From: Paramacrobiotus metropolitanus
Lineage: Eukaryota > Tardigrada > Eutardigrada > Parachela > Macrobiotidae
Direction: 5' to 3'
Length of the DNA stretch: 64,000 nucleotides
Assembly (NCBI RefSeq): GCF_019649055.1
Contig: NW_026570285.1
Span: forward strand, 620,001 to 684,000
This document shows positions 34,301 to 45,500 of this stretch, piece by piece; position 1 is the first letter of the stretch, and each line of letters starts with the position of its first letter. The position numbers and the translations under genes are program-made. Under the pieces are notes generated by a model, which was given only the letters and a program-made list of their open reading frames with translations, was not told where the DNA came from and made no database searches.

Positions 34301-34443
34301 AGCAACTTCCATTTATTTAGTTCTCATTAAAATAAATCAGTGCATTATTCCATGATATCACAGCTGCCTCGTTCGTCGCCGGCGCGGGCGTTGGATTGAC
34401 TTCCCTGGGACTGACACTGTTTATGGCCGTCCTCGCCTACTGA
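31356..34443 (+). CDS. Secreted Ser/Trp-rich protein, paralog B (7 exons)
   Basis: Exons 31356-32543, 32615-32702, 33231-33290, 33355-33511, 33611-33761, 34158-34269 and 34364-34443 give 612 codons. The signal peptide is clear (LAVLTVCILLATLLLF, residues 4-19). Residues 28-165 are a Ser/Trp/Arg-rich tract of SSSRSSW-type words. The conserved block follows as in paralog A: NPGLTVINYRAPGYFVS, NGYLLGRMMSG, VPYRYNYRPYD, ARWNMELPFSELPNMALQF, SYGDLPVSADTFQLD, CGFRPPNARGRYA, then SMFGNEDLC and FYLCAAPVGTRL. The last exon is a hydrophobic tail (VGLTSLGLTLFMAVLAY) ending directly at the stop, as in GPI-anchor signals or a C-terminal membrane anchor. The family is unknown to me. It is a tandem duplicate of A, now 16 kb away with the transposon between them. 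Confidence 0.8.
33781..33925 (+). repeat. Dispersed repeat, copy 1 (in gene B intron 5)
   Basis: An (ATT)n run is followed by GTTACGGCCCAAGAGCAGAC, AAGGGACTTCAAGTCTGGTC and GACAGATCGACAGACTTGAG. The same order occurs inverted at 37180-37320, again with a trinucleotide run at the same end. It is probably a short retroposon or MITE. Confidence 0.65.
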
Positions 34444-35742
34444 ATCAATCGTGTGCGATTCCTTCCGGCCGAACAAGAGCGCAAAAATGCCGGCGCATAA
34501 ATAATTTCTTTAGTAAAAAAAATCTTTTTTATTCTTCAATACACCCGTTGTTTTTCCCTTGCCGGACTGAATGACAGTATTATGCCCGTTGAATTCATGT
34601 TGTTTGCTGTTTATCCATGCCGACAGTTATTAAGAACACTTTGATGAGTAAATAAATAGCGTAAATACTAACGCTATAATGTAATTATGCAGTTCATTAT
34701 GAAATCAAAAACACAGTGTGGCATACATTGTGCAATCCGTGCTCAGGACGTGTAATCGGCGAATTGCGGACGGCGCTGCCGGCGACGCGAGCGCCATAGA
34801 AATTACTGCGCATGCCACGTCAACACAGCATTTTGCGTTGCGACCTCTTTTACCGATCTGCGCAATTATACTATAATTACAATTATTTACAATACGTTGC
34901 CGTGCATTACATGCACTTGCGAGTATTTGAGAACAACGGTGGCGGTGCTGTGGATTGCGGTCGGAAGTCGATGGGCGGGATTAACGGGATTAACGGTGTT
35001 CACGGTCCAGTCGAGGGTTGCCGCGTCGCAACGCTCCGGATGGGTGAGAAAAAAGGTGAGCTTCACAGCAGAAAGTGTACCCGTAACGTAGCATTTAATT
35101 AACCGTCACTTATTGGCGCATTATATTACACATTACGCCGGCGTAGCTGCGTAATTTCATTTATTGTAATTCGAGTCCGTGCATGTACGTACAGAAAAAA
35201 ACATTACTTGTATAAAATTCTGTACATGCAAAAAAAAGTGTACTCGTCAGAAAAAAAGTTACCTTTCTGATGGCATTTCATGGATGTTCATCGACTGGAT
35301 CCGAGCCAAATATGTGGTGTCGCCTTCTCCATTTGCTGATTTTTTCTCCGCCGAAAAAATAATTTGTCTACAACAACTACTGCCACGATGTGCGCAGCCA
35401 TCGCCGGCATTGAAATGTATTGGTAAGGGCTGCCGTGGACAGGAAAGGAAAGGAGGAGGAGTGGATAAATGGATAAGTGATGGAAATTGGAAATGCCGAC
35501 CGTTGTAACGAATGTTTCCTATGTTCTTTGGCGGGATATCTGCTGGCTTTTATACGTATAACAAATGGCGATAGTGAGCTTGCTATTTTGTCGGACGGTT
35601 GCAGTATAATATTACGGTGAAGATGAGTATTAATTACTATTTTCTTTCCCCAGGACTTAATTTCTTCCTTAACCAGTCTTTCCGCTGTTGCGAATGCCAG
35701 CTTCCCAATAAAACCACCTTTTTAATCCAAATGACGTCCACC
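34444..35742. other. Intergenic, nothing recognised
   Basis: Apart from the 3' end of gene B (AATAA-type words near 34500 and 34650) I see no gene, repeat or RNA. Frames at 34812-35102 and 35179-35508 carry no domain signature. Confidence 0.45.
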
Positions 35743-35789
35743 GTACACAACAACGTCGACATAATTATTATGTCGACGTTGTTGTGTAC
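35743..35789. repeat. Perfect 47-bp palindrome
   Basis: Two exact 23-base arms, starting GTACACAACAACGTCGACAT, are separated by one central T. The site lies about 65 bases left of foldback copy 2. A partial third arm copy (TACTACGACGTTGTTG) follows immediately. Confidence 0.9.
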
Positions 35790-35844
35790 TACGACGTTGT
35801 TGGTTTAATATATTATAACCGGTGAACATAAAGGATGTGCATCT

Positions 35845-36434
35845 TATTTAATGGCACCGCGACATTTCGCCGCCGACAACTCGTCGCAGGACTTTTGGTC
35901 GCAGACATTTCGCCGCAAGGTCATCTCGCCTTGCGACGTTTCGTCGCCGGACATTTAACCGGCAGGACATTACGCCGCGAGACATTTCGTCGTCCGGCCG
36001 TTTCGACGCCGAGACATTTCGCCAAAGGGCTGTTTTGACGAAAAGTCCATTCTAGCAGGAAAACATTTAAAATACGAAGGCTAAGAACCATAAGACAACC
36101 CTAAAAAACCTGAGAATGACCTAAGAAACCTAAAAATAACCTAAGAATAACCAAGAAACCTAAGAATAACTTGAGAATAACCTAAGAAACACTTAAGAAA
36201 ACCTCCCAAGAAACCCGGAAAACCTGCAAAAGTTAAGCGTGTCGAATGCTTTTGCGGCGAAGTGTCCGCGACCAGACGTCTCGCGTCAAAATGTCTCAAT
36301 GCTAATTGTCCCTAACCGAAGTGTCCCAGCGTCAAAATGTCCCGCGGCGAAATTTCTTCGCGGCGAAAAGTCGTGCGTCGAATTTAATTGCGGCGAAATG
36401 TCACTCTCCCAAATGTCCGGGTGCGTATTTAATG
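35845..36434. mobile_element. Foldback/MITE-like element, copy 2 (572 bp) with 9-bp target duplication
   Basis: The element runs 35854-36425 and is flanked by TATTTAATG at 35845-35853 and 36426-36434. Its left end (GCACCGCGACATTTCGCCGC) is identical to copy 1; the right end, reverse-complemented, reads CGCACCCGGACATTTGGGAG. Left-half GACATTTCGCCGC words face right-half GCGGCGAAATGTC words around a CCTAAGAAACC-type centre. 9-bp duplications are typical of Mutator-like elements, so a MULE-derived MITE is a reasonable guess. No coding sequence. Confidence 0.8.
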
Positions 36435-36688
36435 AAACATTGGCTTGTCTTGTCTTGTCTTGTTTTGCTCATGCAGCAGGCGACGCTGATTACACGGACA
36501 CATCTAAGGCTATCCTCCACCGCTGGTTGACGTCGCGATGAAAACGGGCCGGGAGCCGGTGTCGGTCTCAACAGGCCAACAGAGCAGTGCATATTAACGC
36601 CTCTGTTGGAATCCCGCGAGGAAAGTGCTCAGCGCGTTAGTATATATGTATCTTAGACATGACAAGACTTGCCATTTCCAAGACTTGT

Positions 36689-36762
36689 CACCGCCGTCGA
36701 TTATGCTACCAAAAGAAAAGCTGCACTTCGCTTCTCTTATGGTGGCATAATCGACGGCGGTG
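36689..36762. repeat. Hairpin, 23-base arms
   Basis: CACCGCCGTCGATTATGCTA (36689 on) pairs with TGGCATAATCGACGGCGGTG ending at 36762, with one mismatch near the loop and a 28-base loop. No gene is nearby. Confidence 0.8.
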
Positions 36763-36863
36763 GCTGAGGCTGGACGATGTTTGTTTCTACGGTTATTACC
36801 TAGATAAGAACGCCATATAACGGCTTATCGGACAGCTGTACATACCTCTCTGATATCTCTTAC

Positions 36864-36940
36864 GGCTTTTCAATGGTCAACTGAGTTGACCTTGAAAAGC
36901 CATAAAGCTATCAGATGGGAGTTGGCTCAACTCCAATCTG
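36864..36940. repeat. Two adjacent short hairpins
   Basis: GGCTTTTCAATGGTCAACT pairs with AGTTGACCTTGAAAAGCC (36864-36901), and CAGATGGGAGTTGG pairs with CTCAACTCCAATCTG (36912-36940). Together with 36689-36762 this makes three hairpins in 250 bases, which could be the inside of a decayed foldback element or a structured RNA. Confidence 0.65.
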
Positions 36941-37179
36941 CATTTGGCAGCGCCGCGTCGGAACAACGCATGCCAGTGTTACATACGCTGACTGACCGGT
37001 GCCACGGAATCGGATGCCGGCAAGGCATCAGCCGTGAATTATATTCTTATGCCGGCATCTCCGGGCTGTTTTACACCCCTGAAAACAACGCTATACAGTG
37101 CAGCGGTGATGTAGGAGAACAGTGAGGGGTTATGACATCGTATGCTACTGTGAGTATCACTATAATAGTGGCACTGGCT

Positions 37180-37325
37180 TCTTTCAGATTTCTACTCAAA
37201 TCTGTTAATCTGTCCTAAGTGTTTTTGTTAGCAGAAAACTGTTTATATTCGACCAGAATTGAAGTCCCTTTGGACTTGTCTGCTCTCGTGCCGTAATGAT
37301 AATAATAATAATAATAATAATTATG
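37180..37325 (-). repeat. Dispersed repeat, copy 2 (inverted)
   Basis: This is the reverse complement of the 33781-33925 repeat: (ATT)n run, then an AGAGCAGACAA box, an AAGGGACTTCAATTCTGGTC box and GACAGATTAACAGATTTGAG. The AAT run at 37296-37322 marks its end. Confidence 0.65.
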
Positions 37326-37784
37326 GTGTTGTCGGTTCACTTGCATAATTATGTGATCTGTATCACGAGTAAGTGCGGCTGCTCTGTCTGTACTTGGACA
37401 CCGTCGAGGCAGTTCCATGGCCACATATCTGTAGAAGCGAAAGTGCAAGAATATCACGAGGAAGATACTCATATATGAGTACGTGTGTTGTCCTTAGTGA
37501 GCGCTTCCGGCGTGCTTACATGCTAACTCATAATCAGCAGAAGAGCGGCCTTTTGTGGGACTTTTCGTGTGCCTGTTTAATTTGCGCTTAAACCGTCATG
37601 TGGCAGTGTGGCATCCGGATTTAACCAGATCATACATGTTGCGCTCACACACGCTTTTCCCGCTAATGTATACAAAACATTTCGCAGCCATGTCAATGTC
37701 ATAAATTAGACGACGCAAAACCATATTGACATGTGCGAGTGTGCGAAAGCCGACGTTCCGGTGCACGTACACGATTTTTCCCTT

Positions 37785-37885
37785 TGAGCAATAATATTAT
37801 GGCAACGAAATAATATTATGGTATGGCGAAAATAGAATAATATTATGGTAACGAAACTTGTGCACATCAAATTGATGTGCGTTGG
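37785..37885. repeat. ATAATATTATGG repeat and a short palindrome
   Basis: Three copies of AATAATATTATGG with short spacers lie between 37786 and 37852. They are followed by the palindrome GCACATCAAATTGATGTGC (37862-37880). A 31-residue frame with a hydrophobic start at 37916-38011 is too short to support. Confidence 0.6.
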
Positions 37886-38450
37886 CAGAAAAGAAGCAGC
37901 GTTCGACGTGTGATAATGTTATCTGTACTCTGCTCATTGGCGGCGATTGTAGAAGCCAAACTTCACAACGCCGGCATTTTAGCCACCGGCGACATGTATT
38001 GTACATATTGAACGACATTCCCGTGTCATTACGGCGCGTCCGTACCATGCACCGCATAAACCACAATTAACACCAGACAAGCGATAACTAATGTACTGGA
38101 AAAACAACTGCGTTGACAAGGTAAGGGAATGATTATTACATGTTGTGGTTATGACATTGTACACAAAGGTCACCAATTCACGTCCATTCACTGTACAACA
38201 AACACAGGTGAGCAAATGTTTCTAGATGCGTGGCGTTACGCTTAATTCACCGATATGTATGCAAATACAACGGGGAAACGCGATTTGTGTAATGGGTACG
38301 ATCCCCCCCGATCAAGATAGCATAGAGGAAGTGTTTCTGTTTCGTTTTAATTGGTACATAGTTTGTACTCGTATCATGATACTTAGTAAAGGTCTGTGAC
38401 CGAGTAGCGGTTGTTGCGGTTAGTTGACGGTGTTGGCCGGGATGGCGTAC

Positions 38451-38624
38451 GTTGGGCTGCGTGGCGCTGCGGTCCTTGCATGCGGTGTCGCAAACAACCA
38501 GCTTGTCAATGCTGATGGGGCACTCGATGCGCGCGCAGCACAGGCTGTCGTCCGTCAGGATGCCCGGAGCCGGGCCCTTCAGGACTTGGCGCGGACCGTA
38601 GGAATTTGACGAGCTGTAGGCCAG
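38451..38624 (-). CDS. Probable exon of an unrecognised Cys-containing protein
   Basis: A GC-rich 58-codon stretch on the minus strand is bounded by an acceptor (GTCTTTTAG) and a donor (AAC|GTACGC). It encodes LAYSSSNSYGPRQVLK, then GILTDDSLCCARIECPISID, then VVCDTACKDRS: five cysteines in 26 residues. Composition contrasts with its AT-rich surroundings and matches coding exons of this window. I could not settle the flanking exons; a start near 38730 would give a leader that does not join in frame. Possibly a small secreted protein or a decayed gene. Confidence 0.45.
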
Positions 38625-38859
38625 CTAAAAGACGCCCACGCGCCAACCGGGCGCCGGTGGCGGCTGGTTGAACCGGCGACCTTTAACCGACCCGCAATCA
38701 ACAGTTGCAGCACCACTGTTTGGGCCCCGTACATCACAGCAGCCAGCAGACCTGGGCAGTTATGGAATATGCACCCAGCGAATACAATTATGCCAAAACC
38801 TGGTACTCTGTATTGCCGTTTTTGGAAAGTGAAAAGAAGGAAAATTGGCAACAAGTGGC

Positions 38860-39397
38860 TTGTTGTATGTTGGGGTCTTCGTATGATTTTATACGCAAAA
38901 TGCGGTCGATAGCTTACCGAAGCTGATTGTCGGATCTATTAACGGTAAATTAGCCCTGTGGTCTGACCGCACAGTAAACTGGTGTTTCTCGATTCTGGTA
39001 ATCGTAATCAAAGCTGCTTCGTGACCTCGCATCCTTTTCCAACCTGAACAGTCGTCAGCTCGCTGGAAGCGCTGAGTAAGCAATTCCAGTTGAGATGCAT
39101 CGTTTTAACACGAACGCTACGTTTTCACAAGACTTTTTATTAATTTTATTATTCAGCATACTAATGAAATCAACTACACAATACGCCGGTATAAGGTCCA
39201 CAGCAGTCACAGCAATAGCCATATAGATGCATAAATAAGTGCGATTAAAGTATCTTTATTATCAGGGCTCTTATAAACGATACTGTTCAAATGCTCAACC
39301 CTGACCACAATAATTTGACAGCCCGGAAGAGACTGAACAAAATCTAAGTTCATGGTGCATAAACGAACAGCCCCCTCTGCCGCCGGAAGTGCGCCCT
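38860..39397. other. Intergenic, downstream of the P450 gene
   Basis: No gene is recognised. The GATAGCAT(A/T)GAGGAAGTGTTTCTGTT word near 38315 recurs at about 40723 in P450 intron 2. Confidence 0.4.
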
Positions 39398-42193
39398 TCA
39401 CTGCGGCGCCCCAGGAATATGCTCCTCCTCCTCCTGGAACGATACCCGCGCGGCCTTCCCGCCCGCCAGATCCGACATCCGCTTCCCCTTCCCGCCGTTG
39501 ACCATGACCCCAGCGCCGGTGCCCGTCGACGTCATGGAGCTTTGGCGGCGCGGCGGGATGTACTCGCTGGGCCACACCGTGCTGCGGCGGTGCAGGAACC
39601 TTCCATCCAGCGTATCGCACCGCACCTCCACCTCCATCTGGAACGGGCGCTGCGACATGGTGATGGCGAAGCCGTTGCTCTGGATGTCCAGGGACGGGAG
39701 GTCGTCGTCCGCGGGCGGGTGGACGCTGACGCGCTGCATTAGATTAGCCACGGTCAGGAAGAGATTGGCGCGCGCCACCCGCTCCCCGATGCACGCCCGC
39801 TTCCCGGCGCTGAAGGCCACGAAGGCCTCCGGGACGCGCAGCTGCCCGTCGACGATGAAGCGTTCGGGGCGGAATTTGTGGGGCGCCTCCCACAGACTGG
39901 GATCATAGTGGATCGAGAACAGGTGCGCCACTAAACGGGTCCCTAGAAACACCGTAAAGGTCACCACCTCCGACCTCCGTTATATAAGCACGCCACCTAG
40001 TGACCTTTGGGGATGGCGTAGCCGGCGATGGTGGTGTCCACCTCCGTGTAGTGCGGGATGCCGATGGGACCGCCGGGGAACATGCGCATCGTCTCCAGCA
40101 CCACCGCTTCCGTGTACCTACAGCGAGGGGCAACGGTGACCTTTGTATAATTATAAGAAGAACGCGGTGGTTACGTACGGGAGGTCGTCGCGGTAGTCCA
40201 GCGTGATGGGCGTGTTGCGGCCGACCATCTCGTCGATCTCCATCTGCATGCGGTACTGCACATCCGGTTTACGCAGCAGTATCGCCAACAGCCTACACAG
40301 TATAATAAGTACGCATATACTACGTATATATAGACATAATTATGTATTATTATTATTATATAAAAATTATGTATGTTCATTTATTACACATTTAACACAT
40401 CACAAAAAATATAAAACTTAAAAAATATTTATATAAGCATGCACGTATTTCTATAGTGTATGTAAATAATATTTTATATGCTATGTAAATTTTTGATTGT
40501 ATAATTATACAACCAAAAATTTATATAATACATAAAATATTATTTATATACATTTTACATTATAAATACATTACATTGTATACATTATATCTATAAATTT
40601 ATTACATTATATACATTATATTATATACATTTATTACATTATATACATTATGTGCATTAAATGCGCATGACCTTTATATAAAGTTCTGTACATAAACATT
40701 GTACAGACACAATTTCCGAGCAGGATAGCATTGAGGAAGTGTTTCTGTTATAAAATCTGTTTTGTTTTATAGTGACACTAACGAAATGGTTAATCGCACC
40801 AGGTGAGCGTCAGCGTGCTGGTCTCGTATCCGGCGATAAACAGCGCCAGCATGGCGATGGGCAGGCGCTCCATGGCGAAGGCCTCCCCCTCCAGCGCGCT
40901 CCTGACCTCGCTCTGGCGGTCCATCCACACATCCATGAAATTCCTGGCCATCCCCTTGACCCAGGTCTCCGCGTTCTCCCTGACCTTTTGCCGCATGAAC
41001 TCCGTCACCAGATAGAACCCGTCCATGCACTCCTTCCGGGACTTGCGGGGGATCCACTTGAGGATCGGGAAGGCCTCGTCCATCTTGGAGTCCATGAAAA
41101 GGTCAATGGAGCGCGAATAGGAGCGGATGACGGTCTGGAACTCCTCGTCGTCGTAGTCGAAGCGCCGGCCGAAGAGGATGGAGGCGATGCTGTTGGCGGT
41201 GGCGTTGGCGAGGTAGGAGCGCGGGTCGAAGGCCTCGCCGTCGTGCCGTTGGAAGGCCTCGACGAGGAAGCCCACCTCCTCGATGACGCGCTCCTGCATC
41301 TTCTGATCGACGAAGCCGGTGCTTTTTAAGCTGGTTAGGACGAATTTGTGGACTTCCTTGTCCACCGGCGTGATACCGGCGAAGGCCAGGGTGGGGTAGT
41401 TCTCCCGGGACAATCCCGGGATCATCATTTCCGGGGGTCGGCCGGCGCAGTCCCAGCCGCGCTGGACGAAGGCCTCGCGGAAGTGCTTGAACGAGGTCAG
41501 CCACACCGTCGGTCTATACCATAATTAACGTGCCGGACATACTATCATGATTATTTTATTTACATCAACAGCAAACTACGGAATTAAGGGAATTTTTTTC
41601 GAAATTATTGGCCCAATAATTCTATTTTTATTTATATTAAACCGCCTTGTATATAACAAGTACTGAGACATGCATGGCTTAATCTTTGTGCATACATTTA
41701 TATTGCCATAATCAATGCATACGTTCAATTTATTACACAATTATAAACCTTTTATTTTTGTTACCGTTTCCTGCGTATATAGCAAATACTGAGACATGCA
41801 TGACTTGACCTTTGTGCATACATTTAGAAATATCATAATGATTTTTTTATTACATATTAATAAAATTATTTTCCTAATATTTTAATTATTTTATTTTTTG
41901 ACACCAAATTTTTTTACAATTTATTACCCAATAAATCCCACTTACTGGTCGCCAATGAAGAGCGTAAAGATGCCCTTGTACTTCTTGCCCATCTCCAGCA
42001 GTTTAAAATGCGAGCTCTTCTCGCTGGCCCGCAGCGTGAACAAATTCCCGACGACCGGATACGGCAGCGGTCCGGGCGGCAGTCGGGCGTGGCGCGTCCA
42101 TAAATAAATATACCAGGCGACGGTCAGCAGCGCCGGCACCACCCACGCCAACGTCCCGAAATGCTCCATCACGAAAGAACCAATTACTCCCAT
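39398..42193 (-). CDS. Cytochrome P450, CYP2-clan-like (5 exons)
   Basis: Exons 42193-41946, 41513-40800, 40292-40179, 40117-40005 and 39942-39398 give 578 codons. It is a haem-thiolate monooxygenase anchored in the ER by its N-terminus (residues 10-32 hydrophobic). The proline-rich hinge RLPPGPLPYPVVGN follows. The core has the I-helix oxygen-activation motif AGYETST, the K-helix ExxR as ETMR, FRPERF, and the haem loop FSAGKRACIGE with the Cys ligand. All hallmark residues are present, so it should be active. Hinge and I-helix fit the CYP2 clan; substrate unknown. The C-terminus extends some 80 residues beyond the usual P450 end and is Ser/Lys/Glu-rich, which is unusual. Intron 2 (40293-40799) is very AT-rich; introns 3 and 4 are only about 60 bases. 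AAAGGTCA words lie just upstream of the start and in introns 3 and 4. Confidence 0.93.
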
Positions 42194-42569
42194 CGCAATG
42201 CTGTAAAGGTCACCAACACCCTACCTATTCTCCAAACACACTTCGATCTATGCAAGCGACGAAATGCCGGCAAAATTCGTCTATATTCTGTCTTTAAATC
42301 GATTAATGTGTGTTTACGTGGAAGTAATCGAACGTTTTATTATTATTATTATTATTTTTCATCAAGTGTGTATTGTGATTCGGGCGCTATTCGGATTTAT
42401 TCGCAGCACCAAAATAATCAGCCGCCACTTTAATGCCCATTCCGTTGCGCAATGCCCATCAGCGCGTAAATCAACAAAATTAGCGAGACACCGCTAACAA
42501 GCGAACATTCAGGGAATTAATCGACCCACTGCAACGAATAAACCCGCGAAAAATGATCAAAAATCGCAA

Positions 42570-45500
42570 TTAATAGGCGTGCCAGGAGACGGCCGTCTGC
42601 GGGGGGAGCGGGACGCCGTAGGGAGGCGGTGGGGCCGGGGCCAGGTGGGGAGGGGGGCCGGGACACCGGCCGTAGGGGGCGGATACCCGGGGAACGTCAT
42701 CGCCGGCTGACCGACCGCGTACAAAAATAATCATCAAAATCAACAAAATATTCAGAAAAATTTGAAAATAATTTAGAAAAATAGCGAAATATCCATAAAA
42801 ATTACCAGAATATGCAGTTAAATTAGCAGAATATTCGAATCAGTAAAATATTCAGAAAAATTAGCAGAATATTCAGAAAAATTAGCAGAATATTCGGAAG
42901 AATTAGTAAAATATTCAGAAAAATTAGCAGAATATTCAGAAAAATTAGCAAAATATTCGGATAAATTAATATTCAGAAAAATAAGCCGAATATTCATGAA
43001 AATTAGCAGAATATTCAGGAAAATTGGCAGAATATTCAGAAAATTTCGCAGATTATTCAGAAGAACATTCCTGTCGCTATACAACAAGTTTTCGAGACTG
43101 ACCATGACGGGTGCGGCGGGGGGCGGCACGCCCAGCATGGGCGGCCAGGAGGGCGGGGCGACGGTCACCGCGGGGTAGCCGAGCGGACTGGCCAGCGGCA
43201 CAACCGCGGGGGTCGTCATGGGCGTGGTCGGGAGGCTGGAGGGCGCCTCGAAGGGCTTCTTCACGCTGCTCTCCCTAAAATAAATCAACAATAAACTGCC
43301 AATAATTATTTCAAAATAAATACCAAATTATATAAGTCAAAATTACATTTCCATTACTTTGTTATATTATTAAGAGCAATAATTAGTCAACAAAAATAAA
43401 GAAATCAATACAAAATTAATCTAGAAGAAAAAATTAAAAAACCCTTGACTGCTAATAAACCCACAATGAACATGCTAATATTTATTAAATAGAAAAACTA
43501 AATATGAAAACTTAAACAATTTTTTAAAAAAATGTCATTAACATTCGCAATATATCGGAGATAATTTTAGAATATTGACTGACCCGGTCAGCTCGTCGTC
43601 GTCCTCCCCGAAAGCCCGCTTCTTCCCGCGCGTCAACTGCATGGACAGCGCGTAATACTGCTGGTGCGCCGCGTGGATTCTGCCGGCAAAAACACACCGT
43701 CAAACCCCAATCCCAGCTAACAAATATATTTTCACCCACTCTTTGATATCCAGACTGAAGTCCTCCAGATTGTGCAGTTTCCGCTCCAGGAACTGCATCC
43801 GCTGCTCCAGCCCCAGCTCCGGGATGGCCAGGATCTCCTCGTACAGCGCCACCAGCGCCGGCACATTCAGCGGCATCTGCTGCAGCTCGCAGTCCAGCAG
43901 CGCCGTCAGCAGACCAACACTCGTCTGCCCAACGCCATAAATCAATTAAAAAAATTACAATAATAACGAAAAAATTAAAATAAATCATAATAACCAGTAA
44001 TAAAACTTTAATTAAATTAAACGCGTGATAAATTTCCATAAAAATTTTTTTTAATCAAATCAGCAAATAAAACAATAATTAAACTGAACCAGTAGCACAA
44101 CTAAATAAAATAATTACCTCATTAAATCAGCAAAAAAAATAATAATTTAATTAAACCAGCAACAAAATCAGAAATAAAAAATACCAATTTTAAGTACGAA
44201 ACAATTTACATTCAAATGCACAGCTGATTAAATTACATAAAAAAATTACCTGATTATATCAGGAATAAAATATTAATTCCAATAAACCGGTAATAAAATC
44301 ATATAAAATAATTATCCAATTAAATAGGTAATTAAATAATAAATATAAATTCTTGGCCGCTTACCGGGTCCTTTTTGAGGCCCAACCGCAGGATCTGCAT
44401 GGCGCGCTCCTTGTCGTTCTTCAGTTTGAGCTGGTAGCGCGCCTCCTTGACGAGGAAGAACTCCACCAGGCCGGCGTCCTCCGCGCTGCTGACGTAGCTG
44501 TCGAAGGCGGCCATCACCTGCTCCGGGTCGCTCTGCATGCGCCGCAGAATCCCCACATGCCGCAGCGCCAGGATGGGCTTCTGCGGCAGCTGTTTCAGAC
44601 CGTTCTGTACCGCCAGCACCGCGTTATCCATGCTGCCTGTGCACACACATCGCGAAAATCAAAATAAAAATCAATAAAAAATATTAAATAAGTTTTTTTT
44701 TGGTAAATTCGACATTAACCAAAATATAAAATTATAGATATGCCAGGAAGAGCAATAAATACCATCTGTAGAAATTTAAATAAACAAAAACCTATATTAA
44801 AAATAAATAGTGATAAATACAAAGTAATGGACGAATATTAATTACAATATAAAATTAAATCGGCAATAATTAAAAATAAATCCCGCCCACCTTCTTCCTC
44901 CTCGAACGCCGCCCACTCCAGATGCAGTCCCACCCGGTTAGACAGGTGGTACGTGCAGACGCGCTGGTAGGCGTAGCGAATATAATCCGTTTGATTTTCA
45001 CTCTTCAAGTACGTCAAATACTGCAATGCATTTAATCAACATTAATTCAACGAAAATTAAACCACAATAAATTTAAAAAATCAACTAACTGATTTATATT
45101 AATTTCTTCTGATTTATTTGGTGTTAAAATCATCCCACACCGACTGCAGTCCGTTTAATTTTCTACGTCAAATACTGCAATTAATTTAGTTACTATTAAT
45201 TCCACGAAAATTAAATCAAAATAAATTTAAAAAAGCCATTAATTTATATTTTCTGATTTATTTGCGTTTAAAATTCAGTGAGAGCCTAACCTTTCGCCAG
45301 AACTCCTCGTACAGCGCACAGGCCACCAAGCAGCGCTCGAAAAGGAAGACAATACGGTTCATCTGCTTCTCCTCCATCTCGAAGGCCAGATACTCGCTCC
45401 AGTTCTTCAGCTGGCTGGCTTCCAGCGGTTTGACATGGAAATACGGCCGGCGGATGTTGCTCTCGAAATTCCAGCGTTTAGCCACTTCCGCCTCCGTCAG

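Noticed and set aside
40772-41329. 185-codon plus-strand frame over the P450 exon
   Set aside because: It is antisense to a P450 exon with recognisable motifs; it stays open because of GC-rich third positions.
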